From Lophius americanus (lineage: Eukaryota; Chordata; Actinopteri; Lophiiformes; Lophiidae): 64,000 nucleotides of DNA. The notes beneath the pieces were generated by a model. The model was not told the origin of the DNA, did not search any database, and saw only the letters and a program-made list of their open reading frames with translations. A program made the position numbers and the translations under genes. Shown piece by piece: positions 46,483 through 57,704 of the stretch (position 1 is its first letter; each line of letters starts with the position of its first letter). Location of the stretch: positions 1,603,501 to 1,667,500 of the forward strand of contig JBBDHG010000101.1 in NCBI GenBank assembly GCA_037951165.1, given 5' to 3'.

Positions 46483-47172
46483 GAGAAGAACTTAAGAGAG
46501 AAGTAAATACTTAAACTCCCATAAGGAAAAATGTGGTACAGGCAAGTTCACACCAATAGCTGGGCTCTACTGCGCCCTAGTGGCTATAACTGGAACTGAC
46601 ACTCTGGGAAAAAATATTCTTTATTTTTTATTATCCCAAGAAATTTGACATATTTTGACTTCCTGTCATTTTTAGGTTCCTTCTCATAATCTGACTGATA
46701 AAACAGAAAGAAAATAGTGCCAGAAAAATATAACTTATAATGGAACATGAACTTCAGCATTCAACTGCAGTATTGTGTTGAAAGAAAAATAAATCAATGA
46801 TAAATAAATCAATGAAAAAATAATTAATTGAATGATTGTTATAAGGTTAATACTGACACATAAGTCCATTTTGGCATTTTGTTTTGTTTTAAAGCCCAAC
46901 ATCATCTTTAAGAGGCTAATATTTTATGCTTGTAGATTTGTCTCCTGCTTAGTTCAAGATAATTTCATTATATTTAAAAATATTTGGCTTCTTTCTCAAA
47001 CACTCGCTAGGGCAATATGAGTAAACATCGACTTTTTAAACTTCCATCACAAAGTTATACTTATTTAACCTAAGTAAGACATATTTCCTCTAGATTTGAC
47101 CAAACTTAATCCGCAGGTCATTAGACAACAAAGGCTGCGTGACAGCAGACCCGGTCCTTTGCTGCCCACCTT
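46483..47172. other. unique sequence
   Basis: AT-rich, with only a weak CTCF-like motif at 46572. Confidence 0.35.
46572..46583 (-). promoter_or_regulatory. weak CTCF-like motif
   Basis: The minus strand reads CCACTAGGGCGC, two G shorter than the CTCF core. Same orientation as the motifs at 13575 and 37731. Confidence 0.2.
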
Positions 47173-47235
47173 TTTAGCAACACTAAAAACTAAAAACACT
47201 TTTAGCGACACTTTAGCAACACTAAAAACTAAAAA
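47173..47235 (+). repeat. 24-bp direct repeat, period 39
   Basis: TTTAGCAACACTAAAAACTA then AAAA occurs at 47173 and again at 47212. A third, partial TTTAGCGACAC lies between. Confidence 0.9.
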
Positions 47236-47253
47236 TGTTTTTTACTCTTCACT

Positions 47254-47279
47254 TTAACTTAAGCTGCAGCTTAAGTTAA
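47254..47279. other. perfect 26-bp palindrome
   Basis: The left half TTAACTTAAGCTG (47254-47266) is followed directly by its exact reverse complement. It contains nested PstI-like CTGCAG and AGCT cores. It abuts the minus-strand SINE-like repeat at 47282. Confidence 0.92.
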
Positions 47280-47281
47280 TG

Positions 47282-47451
47282 TTCAATGTCAGCCGATCCC
47301 AGCTGACATTGAGTGAGAGGCAGGGCAGACCCGGGACAAGTCGCCATTTCATCACAGGGCTGTCACATAGTGGCGGACAACCATTCACACTCACATTCAG
47401 TCCTACAGGCAATTTAGAGTCTAATGTTAACATGTTTAATCCACCCAAAGC
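47282..47451 (-). mobile_element. SINE-like dispersed repeat fragment
   Basis: GATCCCAGCTGACATTGAGT, GGACAAGTCGCCATTTCATC, ACAGGGCTGTCACATAG and CAACCATTCACACTCACATT in this order are the minus strand of the middle of the family at 7209 and 14568. The end with ATGG tail is missing and the palindrome at 47254 sits there. Confidence 0.7.
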
Positions 47452-48159
47452 CTGAAGGGTAAAGGAAATGGCAAAGACGTCACACTGCTGGTCTCTCCTG
47501 AGAGGGAAGGTGGCTTCATACAGGCTGATATGGAGTTACAGAGATGGCGTGACAGAAAAACCATTGTTGTTGAAACTAATAAATTATTTAAATTTGATTT
47601 TTCTTTTGAGAGGTATCTGACATTGTTAAGTCCAGCTAAAAGAATACTTATGCCTTAATTCCGATGTGAAAGTCATTATTTATGAGTTTCAGAGCGCAGA
47701 ATGCTCCCAAACCATGTAGCTTCTGTTTAACCGGTGATCCAGGAGATCATTTTCATTATTTGCTTGTATGTTATGTCATAATTTAGATACATCCAAAAAA
47801 GTGAATGTTTACCAGAGATGCAAAAGTTTTGTTTCATTTGGTCAAATTTATAAGAATTTTTTGAGTTGTTTTTGATTTCCAATTGACTTTTGTGAATGTG
47901 CATACATTTTAGTTTCAATGTTTTACCTGTGCAGATGTAGTTTCAGATTAGATGCCGAAAGAAAATCCTGCTGAAAGACAGACAGGCAAAGAAATCCAAA
48001 AATCTTGAGTGTAGCTAAAAATGTATGAATGACCTTGACTTTGAGAAGTTTGTGCCAAACTTGGTGGAGACAAACTGCAATGTCAGTCAGTACACATAAA
48101 AAAGAGACAAGTCTGTCATTGTCATGCAGGCTAATACACAGACAGAGAGACAGAGAGAC

Positions 48160-48192
<33 letters not shown>

Positions 48193-48584
48193 TGGGCAGC
48201 ATTCCAGAACCTGGTTAACTTACTAAACACCAAAAAACACTAAAAAACCTTGTAATGTTTTATACTGGCACAAATCAAAGATAAAACTCTCACTAGAATA
48301 CCATACTGGTGGTTTGACACACAGACATACAAACATACATACACACACAAACACACATTCACACACACTGGCTAATAGAGAGGCTGACGAATGATGCATT
48401 CCTTCATAGAGCATCAAACTACAGTAACACTCTTTCATTTTTATCCGCCCACTCAGCAACTCATCTCTATCTCTTCCACTTCCTCTCTCTGTCTTTTGCA
48501 ACTCTCCTCCTTGTCCCATTTCCATCATATAAACTCATCTGATTCAAAAAAGAACGCGTATAAGATTACTTCTGAAAATGTTAA
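47452..48584. other. unique sequence with a GA-rich array
   Basis: A CAGA/GAGA array lies at 48139-48191. A CA-rich stretch lies at 48315-48370. No exon recognised. Confidence 0.45.
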
Positions 48585-49089
48585 ACATATACACCAACAG
48601 CCATAGCATTACAACCACTGACAGACGAAGTGATTGATTATCTCATTACAGAGGGATTTATTAGTCAGCAAGTGAACATTTTATTCAGAAGTTGATGTTC
48701 GAAGCTGGAAAAATGAATCTCGGCAACTTTGAGATGGACCAGATTGTGATGGCTATGATGACGTCAGAACATGTCCAGAGCTCCGGGTCCTGTTGGGTGT
48801 TGGTGTTCAGCAGTGGTCTCAGGAAGGACAGCTGGTTAATCGCCCACAGACTCAGTGATGAGCGTGAGGAGTAAAGGTTTGCCCGTGTTCTCCAATCCTA
48901 CAGAAGAACTGTGGTACACATTGCTGAAAAAGTTCAATCTGGTTCTGATAGAAAGGGTGTCAGAACACACAGTGACATCAATGGGGCTGTGTAGCAGCCC
49001 CCCACCTCGCAGGACTTGAAGGCTCTGCGGAATAAGTCTTGGTACCCGATACGGCACACATTCAGTTGTCTGCTGGAGTCCATTGCCTC
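48585..49089 (+). mobile_element. Tc1-like transposon, internal deletion of the catalytic domain
   Basis: The 5' terminal repeat is ATATACACCAACAGCCATAG, continuing with CATTACAACCACTGACAG. The transposase N-terminal part follows (NFEMDQIVMAMM, then QLINRP-like and RVLQSYRRTVVHIAEKVQS stretches in shifted frames). It reaches GAACACACAGTGACATCAAT and GGGGCTGTGTAGC. At about 49000 it jumps directly to CCACCTCGCAGGACTTGAAG and the last codons of the transposase (LEVPDT-AHIQL then ESIAS in shifted frames). The whole DDE domain is gone, as is the 3' terminal repeat. Family members are about 1.6 kb, whereas this copy is 505 bases. Confidence 0.85.
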
Positions 49090-50224
49090 AAACTCTTTTT
49101 ACTTGTGTCCCAAATTTTTATCTTTTCCTCCAGATTAACTTTCATAACAACGTTGTCATTTTTTTGCCTGTGTGATATATTCCCTGTTTTCTCTCTGTAC
49201 TCTCTCTGCCTGTTGCTCACAAACTGGTTTCTGTCATCGCTTGACAATCAGCAGAATGAGACGGAGAAGGAGGAGAGACGGGTGACACAAAACACCAAAA
49301 GTCGAGCAAAATGGGCAACAAAAGTTCCAGCACTGAAAGATGCGCCCAAGGTGAATGACAGACAGACACTTGAAATGTGACAGCTGAAAAGAAAAAGAAA
49401 CCCTGCTGGGGAAAAATCCCTGCATGACTGAATTTAACTCGTAATCAGAAGACTATAAAACCAGATGTACACGGACATTCTGTGCAGCAAAACAAGCAAA
49501 CCCTTTCTTTTAGACGCTCTTTCTTTCCAGGCGCTGTATGTAAACAACCCCAGAATCTGAACCACAACACAATGAAGTCATAGGAGGATTCTTTGATGGC
49601 ATAAGATGGTCTACATAATGACTACTTGGTAGTCAAGTATGTGAGGAAGATTAAGTAAAGTTTGGAATGTATGATATTCCTACCTATGTAGAGGAAGTAA
49701 GTGGCTCTTTTCTGTATAGGTTTTTTAAAAACAGTGTCTAAAAGTCGGTCTTAATTGAGAATAATACAATACTAAATAGTAGAAAAAGCATTCAGACAGC
49801 CCAAACCTCTGTCAAGTCACAAAAGAGATCCCTCCATTAATGTATGAGTTATTGTTAGTGTCAAAATCTTACAAAAACTCCAGCAAACTCTCTCAGTGTC
49901 TCTCAAGTTCTCTTGAACCGCTCGTCTGTCGTCATTCTCATGCGTGTTTGACCCATCCCGGAGAATCAGTGGTAAGCCATGTAGGCTTAGATGTAGGCTG
50001 CAGGGACAGGCCGGGGAGAGATCGGTCAATTTACCAATAAGTGGACGACCACTCTATTTGCGGAGCTACCATTTTGCAAAACCAGAGAGCCCTGAGAGAA
50101 AGCAACCCTCTACCAAGACACAAAGTAATAACGTCATTTACATTTTTGTCATCTGTAGGTATTCCAAAATTTACATCTGGATAAAACTTCATATAAATCA
50201 GTTCTTTCATTTATGAGTTATTGC
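49090..50224. other. unique sequence
   Basis: Nothing recognised beyond overlapping short frames. Confidence 0.35.
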
Positions 50225-50402
50225 AAAAACCTCCAAAAATGATTATGACATCACGTCGTAAGGCCTTGTCATAACTGTACCAAACCTAAATCGTCTCTAC
50301 CAAAAACCTAACTTTGTGGAAATATCCATGCAAATCTGTTCCAGAGAGTTTGTGTAATCCAGCTAACAAAATGACAGACCAACAGACAAACAAACAAACA
50401 GG
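50225..50402 (+). repeat. dispersed fish repeat with (AAAC)n tail
   Basis: ATCCATGCAAATCTGTTCCA, GTGTAATCCAGCTAACAAAA and (CAAA)n at about 50385. The order matches the inner part of the repeat family also at 28440 and 2958. Confidence 0.6.
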
Positions 50403-50518
50403 TTCATACATAATCACCTGGTTTCTTCAAAAGCATCAATCAGACATTGCAAAAGTCGTCAATATCTAGTTGCTTCATAGGGTCAGACACCCAGAGTGGA
50501 TTGGCCGCTGCTTCCCTT

Positions 50519-50705
50519 CATAAAGGAGTCAGAAGGAGGTTCAGACTTCTAAGCAGGATGCCTTCAGAGTACCTCCCTTTGGAGGATTTCCAGACATATC
50601 CAATTGATTTAGCTTGGAACGCCTCGGAAAAATCCAGGATGAGCTGGGGAGTATTGCTGGGGAAAGGGAAATCTGGAATATCCTACTTAGCCTCAGAGCT
50701 TTACG
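50519..50705 (+). mobile_element. LINE 3' fragment
   Basis: ATAAAGGAGTCAGAAGGAGG, then GATGCCTTCAGAGTACCTCC, GGAGGATTTCCAGACAT. After a deletion come GCTTGGAACGCCTCGG and GATGAGCTGGGGAGTATTGC. It follows the C-terminal block of the LINE at 12745-13339. The tail and stop are lost. Confidence 0.75.
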
Positions 50706-51400
50706 TTTTCTCAACCATAAAAACCCAAAGTCAACCAAGTCAATGTCAGGGATAGAGGCTGAAATAAGGTGCCTAGTAGAGCTGGGAGTTGAAGCTCAAC
50801 TCTGACTGGGACATTTAAAACGCAGCGGTAGTGACTCTACACCATGAATAACAAATCAGCACTCATATTTACATGGTGGGGAATTAAAGAAAAAATGTAT
50901 TGCAATGTGCAAAACCTTTCAAGCATTAACAATGTATCTTTGATACTCGCATTTATGAGCATCCTATTCAATGTTTCCATCTTCGAACATGGGAAAAATG
51001 CTGTGTTTTAGTCTCAAAGCACAATGGTTCAAAGTCCAATGAGAACATGTTGCTCCCCCTTCATTCAGACCCTCCAACCACAGAGTTGGGGGAGCAACAG
51101 AAGCGAACTTAATGTTTCGGGCACATTTAAATGTCAGCCGGAGAGACGTTTCTTTGGTAGCTGTTCCAGTCAGGCACACAAAAGGTTCAGCAGAAAGACA
51201 GATAGAGAGCCTCGTTCCTTTTCTTTTCCCTAAAGTTCTTCCTTTGAGGAAATAAAATGAATCAAATTATAAAGGAATCGACTACATATCATTGCAGACT
51301 ATCTTAGAGTATTCTATCTGAGTGGCCTGTCTATCCCTGTGAGTCAGCCTGCTAGAAGCTCTGTCTGCCCGAGGCTGCTTGGCATGAACACACACCAGCT
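50706..51400. other. unique sequence
   Basis: No repeat or clear gene seen. Confidence 0.35.
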
Positions 51401-51421
51401 TGTTGTCGTTCCCTTTTGCAG

Positions 51422-51579
51422 GGCAGAGAAGGCTTTGATCTCCCCAGAAACATCATGGGCAGACTTGAGCTGAGATTAAATAGCATTGATATTGAGGAGA
51501 TACAGATTTATCCAACAACTGTTTTAATTAAGTGCCACCAACAGTTGAACCCGGTGACATGCATTGAAGTTGGTGGCAG
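51422..51579 (+). CDS. candidate internal exon, unknown protein
   Basis: A pyrimidine tract ending in CCCTTTTGCAG (AG at 51420-51421) is followed by 158 bases open in one frame only, and then CAG with GTGAGG, a strong splice donor (GT at 51580). The other two frames hit stops within 17 and 5 codons. Residues include RLELRLNSIDIEEIQIYP. The length (52 codons plus two bases) is typical of a vertebrate internal exon. No family is recognised and no flanking exon was found. A conserved non-coding element (TTTTAATTAAGTG core) is the main alternative. Confidence 0.25.
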
Positions 51580-53147
51580 GTGAGGCACTGACCCTTTCAG
51601 AGTCAGATTTACAAATGTATGAACCCAATAGAGGAGTTTGAAATCTCCATTTCATTTCTCAGCTTTCTCACTGACTACTGCTTGTGTTTCATATCTCATA
51701 TCAGAATTCTCTCCACACACAGAGGTAAGGTACATATTTGGCCAAAGAATTACATTAAATTTGGATCGACTCAAGGAAAGAGCGGCTTTGCGCGGCACCT
51801 TCGGGTGTTCGCAATTTGCCTTCCCAATTGTACAATTCATACAGAGCGAGACAAAATATTAGGTTCACCCAATTTTTTGAAAAAAAAGACCAAAATTAGA
51901 CAAAATATTTAATGCGTTTTTTTCTTTTAAAAATAAAGTTTATCATTAATCCTCTTACTTTTTCTGTTTTCAAAATTTTTCAATTAAATACGAAAAAAGT
52001 GATCAAAAAAAATATTTATATACAAAATTAGAGGTTAATTTTAAAAATGTAATAATTAATCGATTTACCAGGGGACGCTTATATAAAAGAATTAGTGCAG
52101 TCAGAGAAAAATATCAAAAAATGGGTAACTGTAATGGGTAAGTGAACTTGATTTTGTCCCTGCGTAGAAGAAGGGAAACAGCAGATCAATCGTAAACCAG
52201 CTGGCTCAGCACGCCCCCTTCAGTGAGGCAGAGGTACTGACTGCCTCACCTCCTACTTTTTCATTACGGTTTTATGGCAGATTAGCAAGACTGAATATGC
52301 TATAAACATGCCTGAACTACATTACCCATTATTTTATGGAAACTGAGGACATATAATAAAAGTGTTGGTGACAATCAGTGAGAAATCAAAAGGCCCGCTC
52401 TCGACCCATTTTGTGAGGGACTGTGCTATCAGCGGTGAGGTGAGGCTCAAAGATCAAATCATTACAAAACAAAATCACTCAAGCCCCGTTATTACACCAG
52501 AGAGGCACCAGAACCACATAGTGTCACAGACGCACTAAAAACTACATTGTTGCTTGAAGGGGCACTAGAATCTCATCATTATGAACCGCACTGGCTCAGT
52601 TTACAAGGGTTTGGGGCAAAGTTTGCTAAGGGCTCAGACCACAGGCTTTACAGTGACACTGTCCCCCGATCTTTGCCAATGCCTGAGATTTGGACCGAGT
52701 GTTCACTGAGACTTATCTCCGTGGATGTACCACGTATATATTATATATTATATATTGTATCGCACAAAAAATAATAAATTGGCTTTCTTACATGCACACA
52801 CACATAAATAGTTTTACCATAGATTTATGAATAGGGAGGGTTGAGCTGAGATGAAATATGCAATATGGAAAATTTATACACACTGCACTACTTTTAAAGA
52901 GAAAATAAAGATAAATTGAACACAACAAGTGACATCCTAGTAATTAATTATTCTGATTTCTTTATATAATTACTGAAAATTGAATAGATCTTAAATTTAA
53001 TTTCCTGCATCCAACCTGACGGGGATGTCCTGTGAGTCTGACCACATCAAGAATCCAAAGATATGTTGATAGAAGATGTTCGATACAAAGAAGGCTCAAT
53101 AATAACAGTAACAGATGTCATACGGTAAAATTGCTTGTTAAACAAGC
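51580..53147. other. AT-rich unique sequence
   Basis: Long A/T stretches lie at 51840-52080. A TATATATTATATATTATATA array lies at about 52735-52757. No exon recognised. Confidence 0.4.
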
Positions 53148-53198
53148 GTGTGTGTGCGTGTGTGTGCGTGTGCGTGTGCGTGTGTGTGTGTGTGTGTC
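53148..53198 (+). repeat. (TG)n/(CG) microsatellite
   Basis: TG units with regularly spaced CG steps. Confidence 0.95.
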
Positions 53199-54019
53199 AG
53201 CACTGTGGGCTGCAGGGATCAGCAGAGGCTCTTGGTTGGGGTAATGCGTCCACAAAGATTTGTTCCGGTTTGCAGTGTCCTTAAAGCTAATTTGTTGGAA
53301 TGAATCCAGATTCCCCACATGACACTTGTTTACTTTGGCTCCAATGTGAAGAGTACACAGTGATACTAGTCCTGCAGGATTTTTGGGTGTAATTTCATCT
53401 CCAGGTTTGACTTTTAACTCACAAAGTTGTTCCGTAGAGGGGATTTCTGTGGTTTTGTTCTTTAAAGCCGAAAAGACCGAATAATTAATTATTCCTGTCC
53501 ATTAGTGCCGCGTTATTCATCTTGGCTGAAAGCACTCTTCTCCACTAAATATACAGTTTGGGATTTCTATCAGTCAATATTTGATTCTATTACAACTCTT
53601 TGTATCAGATTTTGTAGAATATTAAACAGCATTAAAGTCCACAGAGCCAAAAATGTCAAACCACATTTGACCCGACATCTTCAGGATGCCAATATGTTTT
53701 TACAGTCATCTTCATCAATTATAGCACAGACACAGAGAGCACAATATTTAATTTTTGCTGGAACTGTCTGTGCCTCAGAAACATTCTCTGAGGATGAAGA
53801 GGTTAGTGGTTGGATTGTGGACTAACGTATTGAAACCAGTAACAGAGTAAGGTGCAAACCTTTCAGCATTACTATATCTTTGTGTCGAGGACGCAGCAAG
53901 TAATTCACCAATCAGCCATAACATTACAACCACCGGTCTCTCATTGCAATCATCAGCAGTAGTGTGGAAGTTTTATTGGTCCCTTGTTGTGAAGAGTGTT
54001 ATAATGCCAAGCTTTCAAT
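53199..54019. other. unique sequence with a 106-codon frame and a solo Tc1 end
   Basis: The frame at 53505-53825 has mixed composition, but no motif or splice context supports it. The terminal repeat at 53907 is listed separately. Confidence 0.3.
53907..53934 (+). mobile_element. solo Tc1-like terminal repeat
   Basis: CACCAATCAGCCATAACATT then ACAACCACC is the same terminus, in the same orientation, as the element at 48585. No transposase sequence follows. Confidence 0.65.
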
Positions 54020-54378
54020 TGAAACACTCAATCTACATTCATACCCTCACCTACGGCCAGCATCTCTGGATAGAGAGTTAAAAAATACAAGCAACTGAAA
54101 TGAGCTTAGAGATAGGGTAGAACCACTGCTCCTCTTTGATGAAAGAAGCCTGTTGAGGTGGTTCGGGCATCTGATTAGGATTCCTCCGGAACGCCTTCCT
54201 TTAGAGGTTTTCCAGACACTTGCTACAGGATTATCTTTCTCATATAGACTGGGAATCCCTTGGGATTAGCTGGAAAACACTGCTCGGGGGAGGGATGTTA
54301 GGAATGCACTCCTTAGCCTGCTTCCACAGCGACCTGACCTGGATTAGTGAAAGAAAATGGATGGATGAACGGATGGAT
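54020..54378 (+). mobile_element. LINE 3' fragment
   Basis: CTACATTCATACCCTCACCT, GAGATAGGGTAGAACC, GGTGGTTCGGGCATCTGATT, GGAACGCCTTCCTTTAGAGG and the (ATGG) end at 54356-54378. It matches the same C-terminal region as the copy at 13 kb, with deletions before and after the EVFQTLATG-like block. The 135-codon frame at 54220 starts inside it. Confidence 0.78.
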
Positions 54379-57053
54379 TGGATAGAAGACCGTGGCAGCT
54401 TTCAGTGGTTTGGATATATTAGGACTCAAGAGTATTTTTCTCTCCGAATTGATGTTTTCCAAACCATAAAAAATGACAAGGGTAAGGATCTAAGTAACTC
54501 TACCCCTCTCGTTACCATTTCTGTTGTTGTCAAAACCTCCTCCTGTTTCAAAATCAACATAACACTGCCCAGGATGTATGTGGTTGATGACATCACGTCA
54601 CCGTCTCCTTTTACCCGGTCACACTAGCATCAAAGACTGGCTTTGTCCTTGAAACGCGATCTAGTTTATCTCACACTTCCATCGAAAGCCGCAGTTCATG
54701 GGTACATTTTATTTCCTCAGTAGACCATTGGTGTTTCGTCACCAAGTTCACTATCACTCATTAGTTTTTTCAGTCTATACTACACATACTAAATCTGTGT
54801 TTATAAACATGGGGGTCAGTAAGTTTTAGGTGGGCTGCCCCCTTCCACAGACTTAAGTTCTTGTTCTAAGACTACAAGAGTTTTTGGCCGGCTTTCCTGA
54901 CCAGGAGACAGTCTTCAACTGTGGAAAGGAAACATTCAGCCCTGGATGTGGATAAAGTAATAATAAAGAGAGAGTCCCTTGTTTTTGTGTCTCCTAAGGA
55001 TAGGTTGGGTTAGGTTTTGCTGGCTTTGCTTTATTTTTACTATTATGATTGTACATGTGATGTTTTTTCAAATTATGAATGAATGAATTCTTCCACAATC
55101 AAAACAAACTCGGATCTATTCACAATGAGGGGAAAACAGCTATTCAAAAGATTATTTCCACTGGGTAGAGACTAAAAAAGGAATCACACCTTCATATCCT
55201 CGATGATTATGTTTGATGAAAGTTTCAGGGAAATCTGTCCTTAATGTTTAGAGATAAAAAAAACCTTAGGGGTTTCGATCTTTTTAGCCAAATAAACATC
55301 TTTAGCTTTTAATAAAGTCTATATGATCTATGTGTTAGACCTTTTCAGACTTTATTCCAAATTATTGCCACAGGATTTACATTTTTCTCTATGAGTTATG
55401 GCCAAGGACTTCATTTATATGTTATACCTCGTTTTGGGGTTTAAAAAAAAGCAGATTTGTGAATTATTTTGACTTAAGATCTAAGGAATAAATGTTGATA
55501 GATTATCAAAGTTTAGACAGTTGCTTTGGAACTATTTAAAATGATTTAATGGCACATCTTTTGTAACAAATGCTGGAAATTTGAATTTAAGACCCACAAT
55601 TCAATGAGAGTGGTCATTAATTCCCAATGCAAATAGCATAGAATTGAACTATCGATGTTATTTCACATTTCTCATATAAAAAAAGTTGGGTTCGCTTAAC
55701 TAACAAAAGAAATGCACAAAATATCATCCTAAATCTCCTATTTATGCCTTTATCAACTGCAAAATGGAAAGGGTTTTACCTTTCCATACCCATCCCATTT
55801 CAAGAAAATCTGTTATGTAGTTGAATTTACTTTCCTTTAGGAGGATTGATTATAGCGTTGAAAGGGTTAAAGGTTAAATTACACTATGACTTGAAGAGAA
55901 CGTTAAACATCCCTCGCCACACGTATAATCAGCAGCTTATGAGAGCAGAATGTGTGCCGCATCATGAAACAGGTAAATAAACCCTGTGAATGTGTGACAG
56001 GGCAGAGCGCCTGCGTCACACAGAGCTCTAATGAATTCAGAGGGCAAACAGAGGACATGCAGCAAAAAAACACAGATCGCAAAAACACAAAGATGGTGAA
56101 GAAGACTGATTTTTACACTAATAAAACCCATCTGAGATGACAATATATGCATGGAAAAAAAGTTAGTCAGATCAATGTTTATTGTGTGTCTGAAAAAAGT
56201 GTTGGAAGAAGCTGCACAGATGTAACTGGATGTGAGTCCACATCGCCACGGAAACCCCGCCTCTCTGTTGACAGGCTGTCAGAAACATGTGGAGCAGGAG
56301 AAGCAACGTTTTTAAACAATCATTTTTCATCATTCATTTTGAATTTGTAGAAAATGATCTTTTTGCAGGACAAAAATGTGTCCAGTTTCCGTCGGGATTA
56401 AAAGTTAATTTCATAATTAACTCGTTTACAATATTTAAGAAATAATTCGACAAAATGTGGGGGGTTTTTTAAGCAATAAAAGGAGCTCAAAAAAGGGAAA
56501 AAGGTTTGTAGGCCGGACAATCAGGGCGAAATAATCCTACACATGTCAGATTGGCCCAAGATCAACAAACTTTATCGGCGCAATATTCTCCAGGCGTCAC
56601 ACATACTGATATTAGTAGGGCGTTGAAGCAGAAGTGGAGGAATCGCTCATTGTAGCCATCTGTCTCTCCCGACAGATTATGTTTTGATCACAGATATGGC
56701 ACCATTTTGTTTTTTGATGTATATCTGACATTTGCAACAAATGCAAATCAGCAATTGTGATTTTTCTGTCATGGTTGATGACGGATGGTAATGTTGGAAA
56801 TAAAGTATGTATTGTTCTTGGAAGAGAGGAGTGTATATACTGGGGTCTGCTGTAGCGATCCCCAGCCAGACAATGGTCATGCAAAGTAGAAAGGTACTAC
56901 ACAAGTATACGTGATATATGTATAACCTATATTTGTAGCTTCGACTCACTTGCTGGAAAGATGCAAAAATGTGTATCCCATTCACAGTGAATGCCGCCTC
57001 ACATATGTGTCAAGCTCTACTTTCACTGATTCACATGCAAAAAAACAATAATT
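54379..57053. other. unique sequence
   Basis: No repeat or exon recognised over 2.7 kb. The patch at 55900-56060 is non-repetitive and of balanced composition. Confidence 0.35.
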
Positions 57054-57191
57054 ATGGATCTCTGTTTCATGGCGATTGATCCCGTCCTCTCCTCGGAAAA
57101 GAAAGAGCTCTTGGACGTCAAGCTGTCTCCCTACTTTGAAGACATTTTCGGTTGGTATTCTTCTTCTTCTGAGTTAGCTGCGTTCTGTTAA
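57054..57191 (+). CDS. candidate first coding exon, unknown protein
   Basis: The frame is 45 codons from ATG at 57054 to TAA at 57189-57191. Codons 1-32 end in G or C in 22 of 32 cases, in locally AT-rich DNA. The residues (IDPVLSSEKKELLDVKLSPY) look like a soluble domain start. A GT at 57151, in TTCGGTTGG, could be a donor. Beyond it the frame turns into a serine run from a TTC repeat. No family is recognised and no further exon was found. Confidence 0.22.
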   Translation: MDLCFMAIDPVLSSEKKELLDVKLSPYFEDIFGWYSSSSELAAFC

Positions 57192-57381
57192 TAACTGCTT
57201 TTAAAGTCGTTCTGTTGTGACGCATAAAACTTCATCAAAATGTCAAAGAGCAACCTCCCTCATGTTTGCACTGATGTCTGATTCATATCTGCTACTACCA
57301 CCTCTACTGTGGAAAAAAATGGAAAACAGCAGAGCCTCATGGCTGCCAAGTAGAGTGTTGGTAGCAGGAGCTATGGGCATT

Positions 57382-57413
57382 CACAAACACACACAAACAC
57401 ACACACACACACT

Positions 57414-57444
<31 letters not shown>

Positions 57445-57446
57445 AA
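57382..57446 (+). repeat. (CA)n microsatellite, interrupted
   Basis: CA units with AA and CT breaks. Confidence 0.95.
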
Positions 57447-57633
57447 AACCATCAGGGTGTCCAGGTCCATGTGTTCAGTGTCAGTGTGTTTCTACCCCTC
57501 CTCTACTGAAGCCTGCATGCCCAGCCTTCTCGCCACAACAACCTACCAATAAATATTTTACTTCTATTGGTTCGTATACAGTATACACAAATTTTCATCT
57601 TTTAACCTTTTTGGGAAAAACAGAACACATAAC

Positions 57634-57671
57634 TATACACCAATCATCCATAACGTTATGACCACCTGCCC
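57634..57671 (+). mobile_element. solo Tc1-like terminal repeat
   Basis: TATACACCAATCATCCATAA then CGTTATGACCACC matches the terminus at 48585 and 53907, again in the same orientation. A run of 16 T follows at 57686-57701. Confidence 0.7.
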
Positions 57672-57704
57672 CATATTTAATTGAGTTTTTTTTTTTTTTT
57701 TATC

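Noticed and set aside
53505..53825. 106-codon frame
   Set aside because: No motif, no splice context and no codon bias; within chance for 64 kb.
54220..54627. 135-codon frame as a gene
   Set aside because: Its first part is the LINE 3' fragment in a shifted frame, and the rest has no motif.
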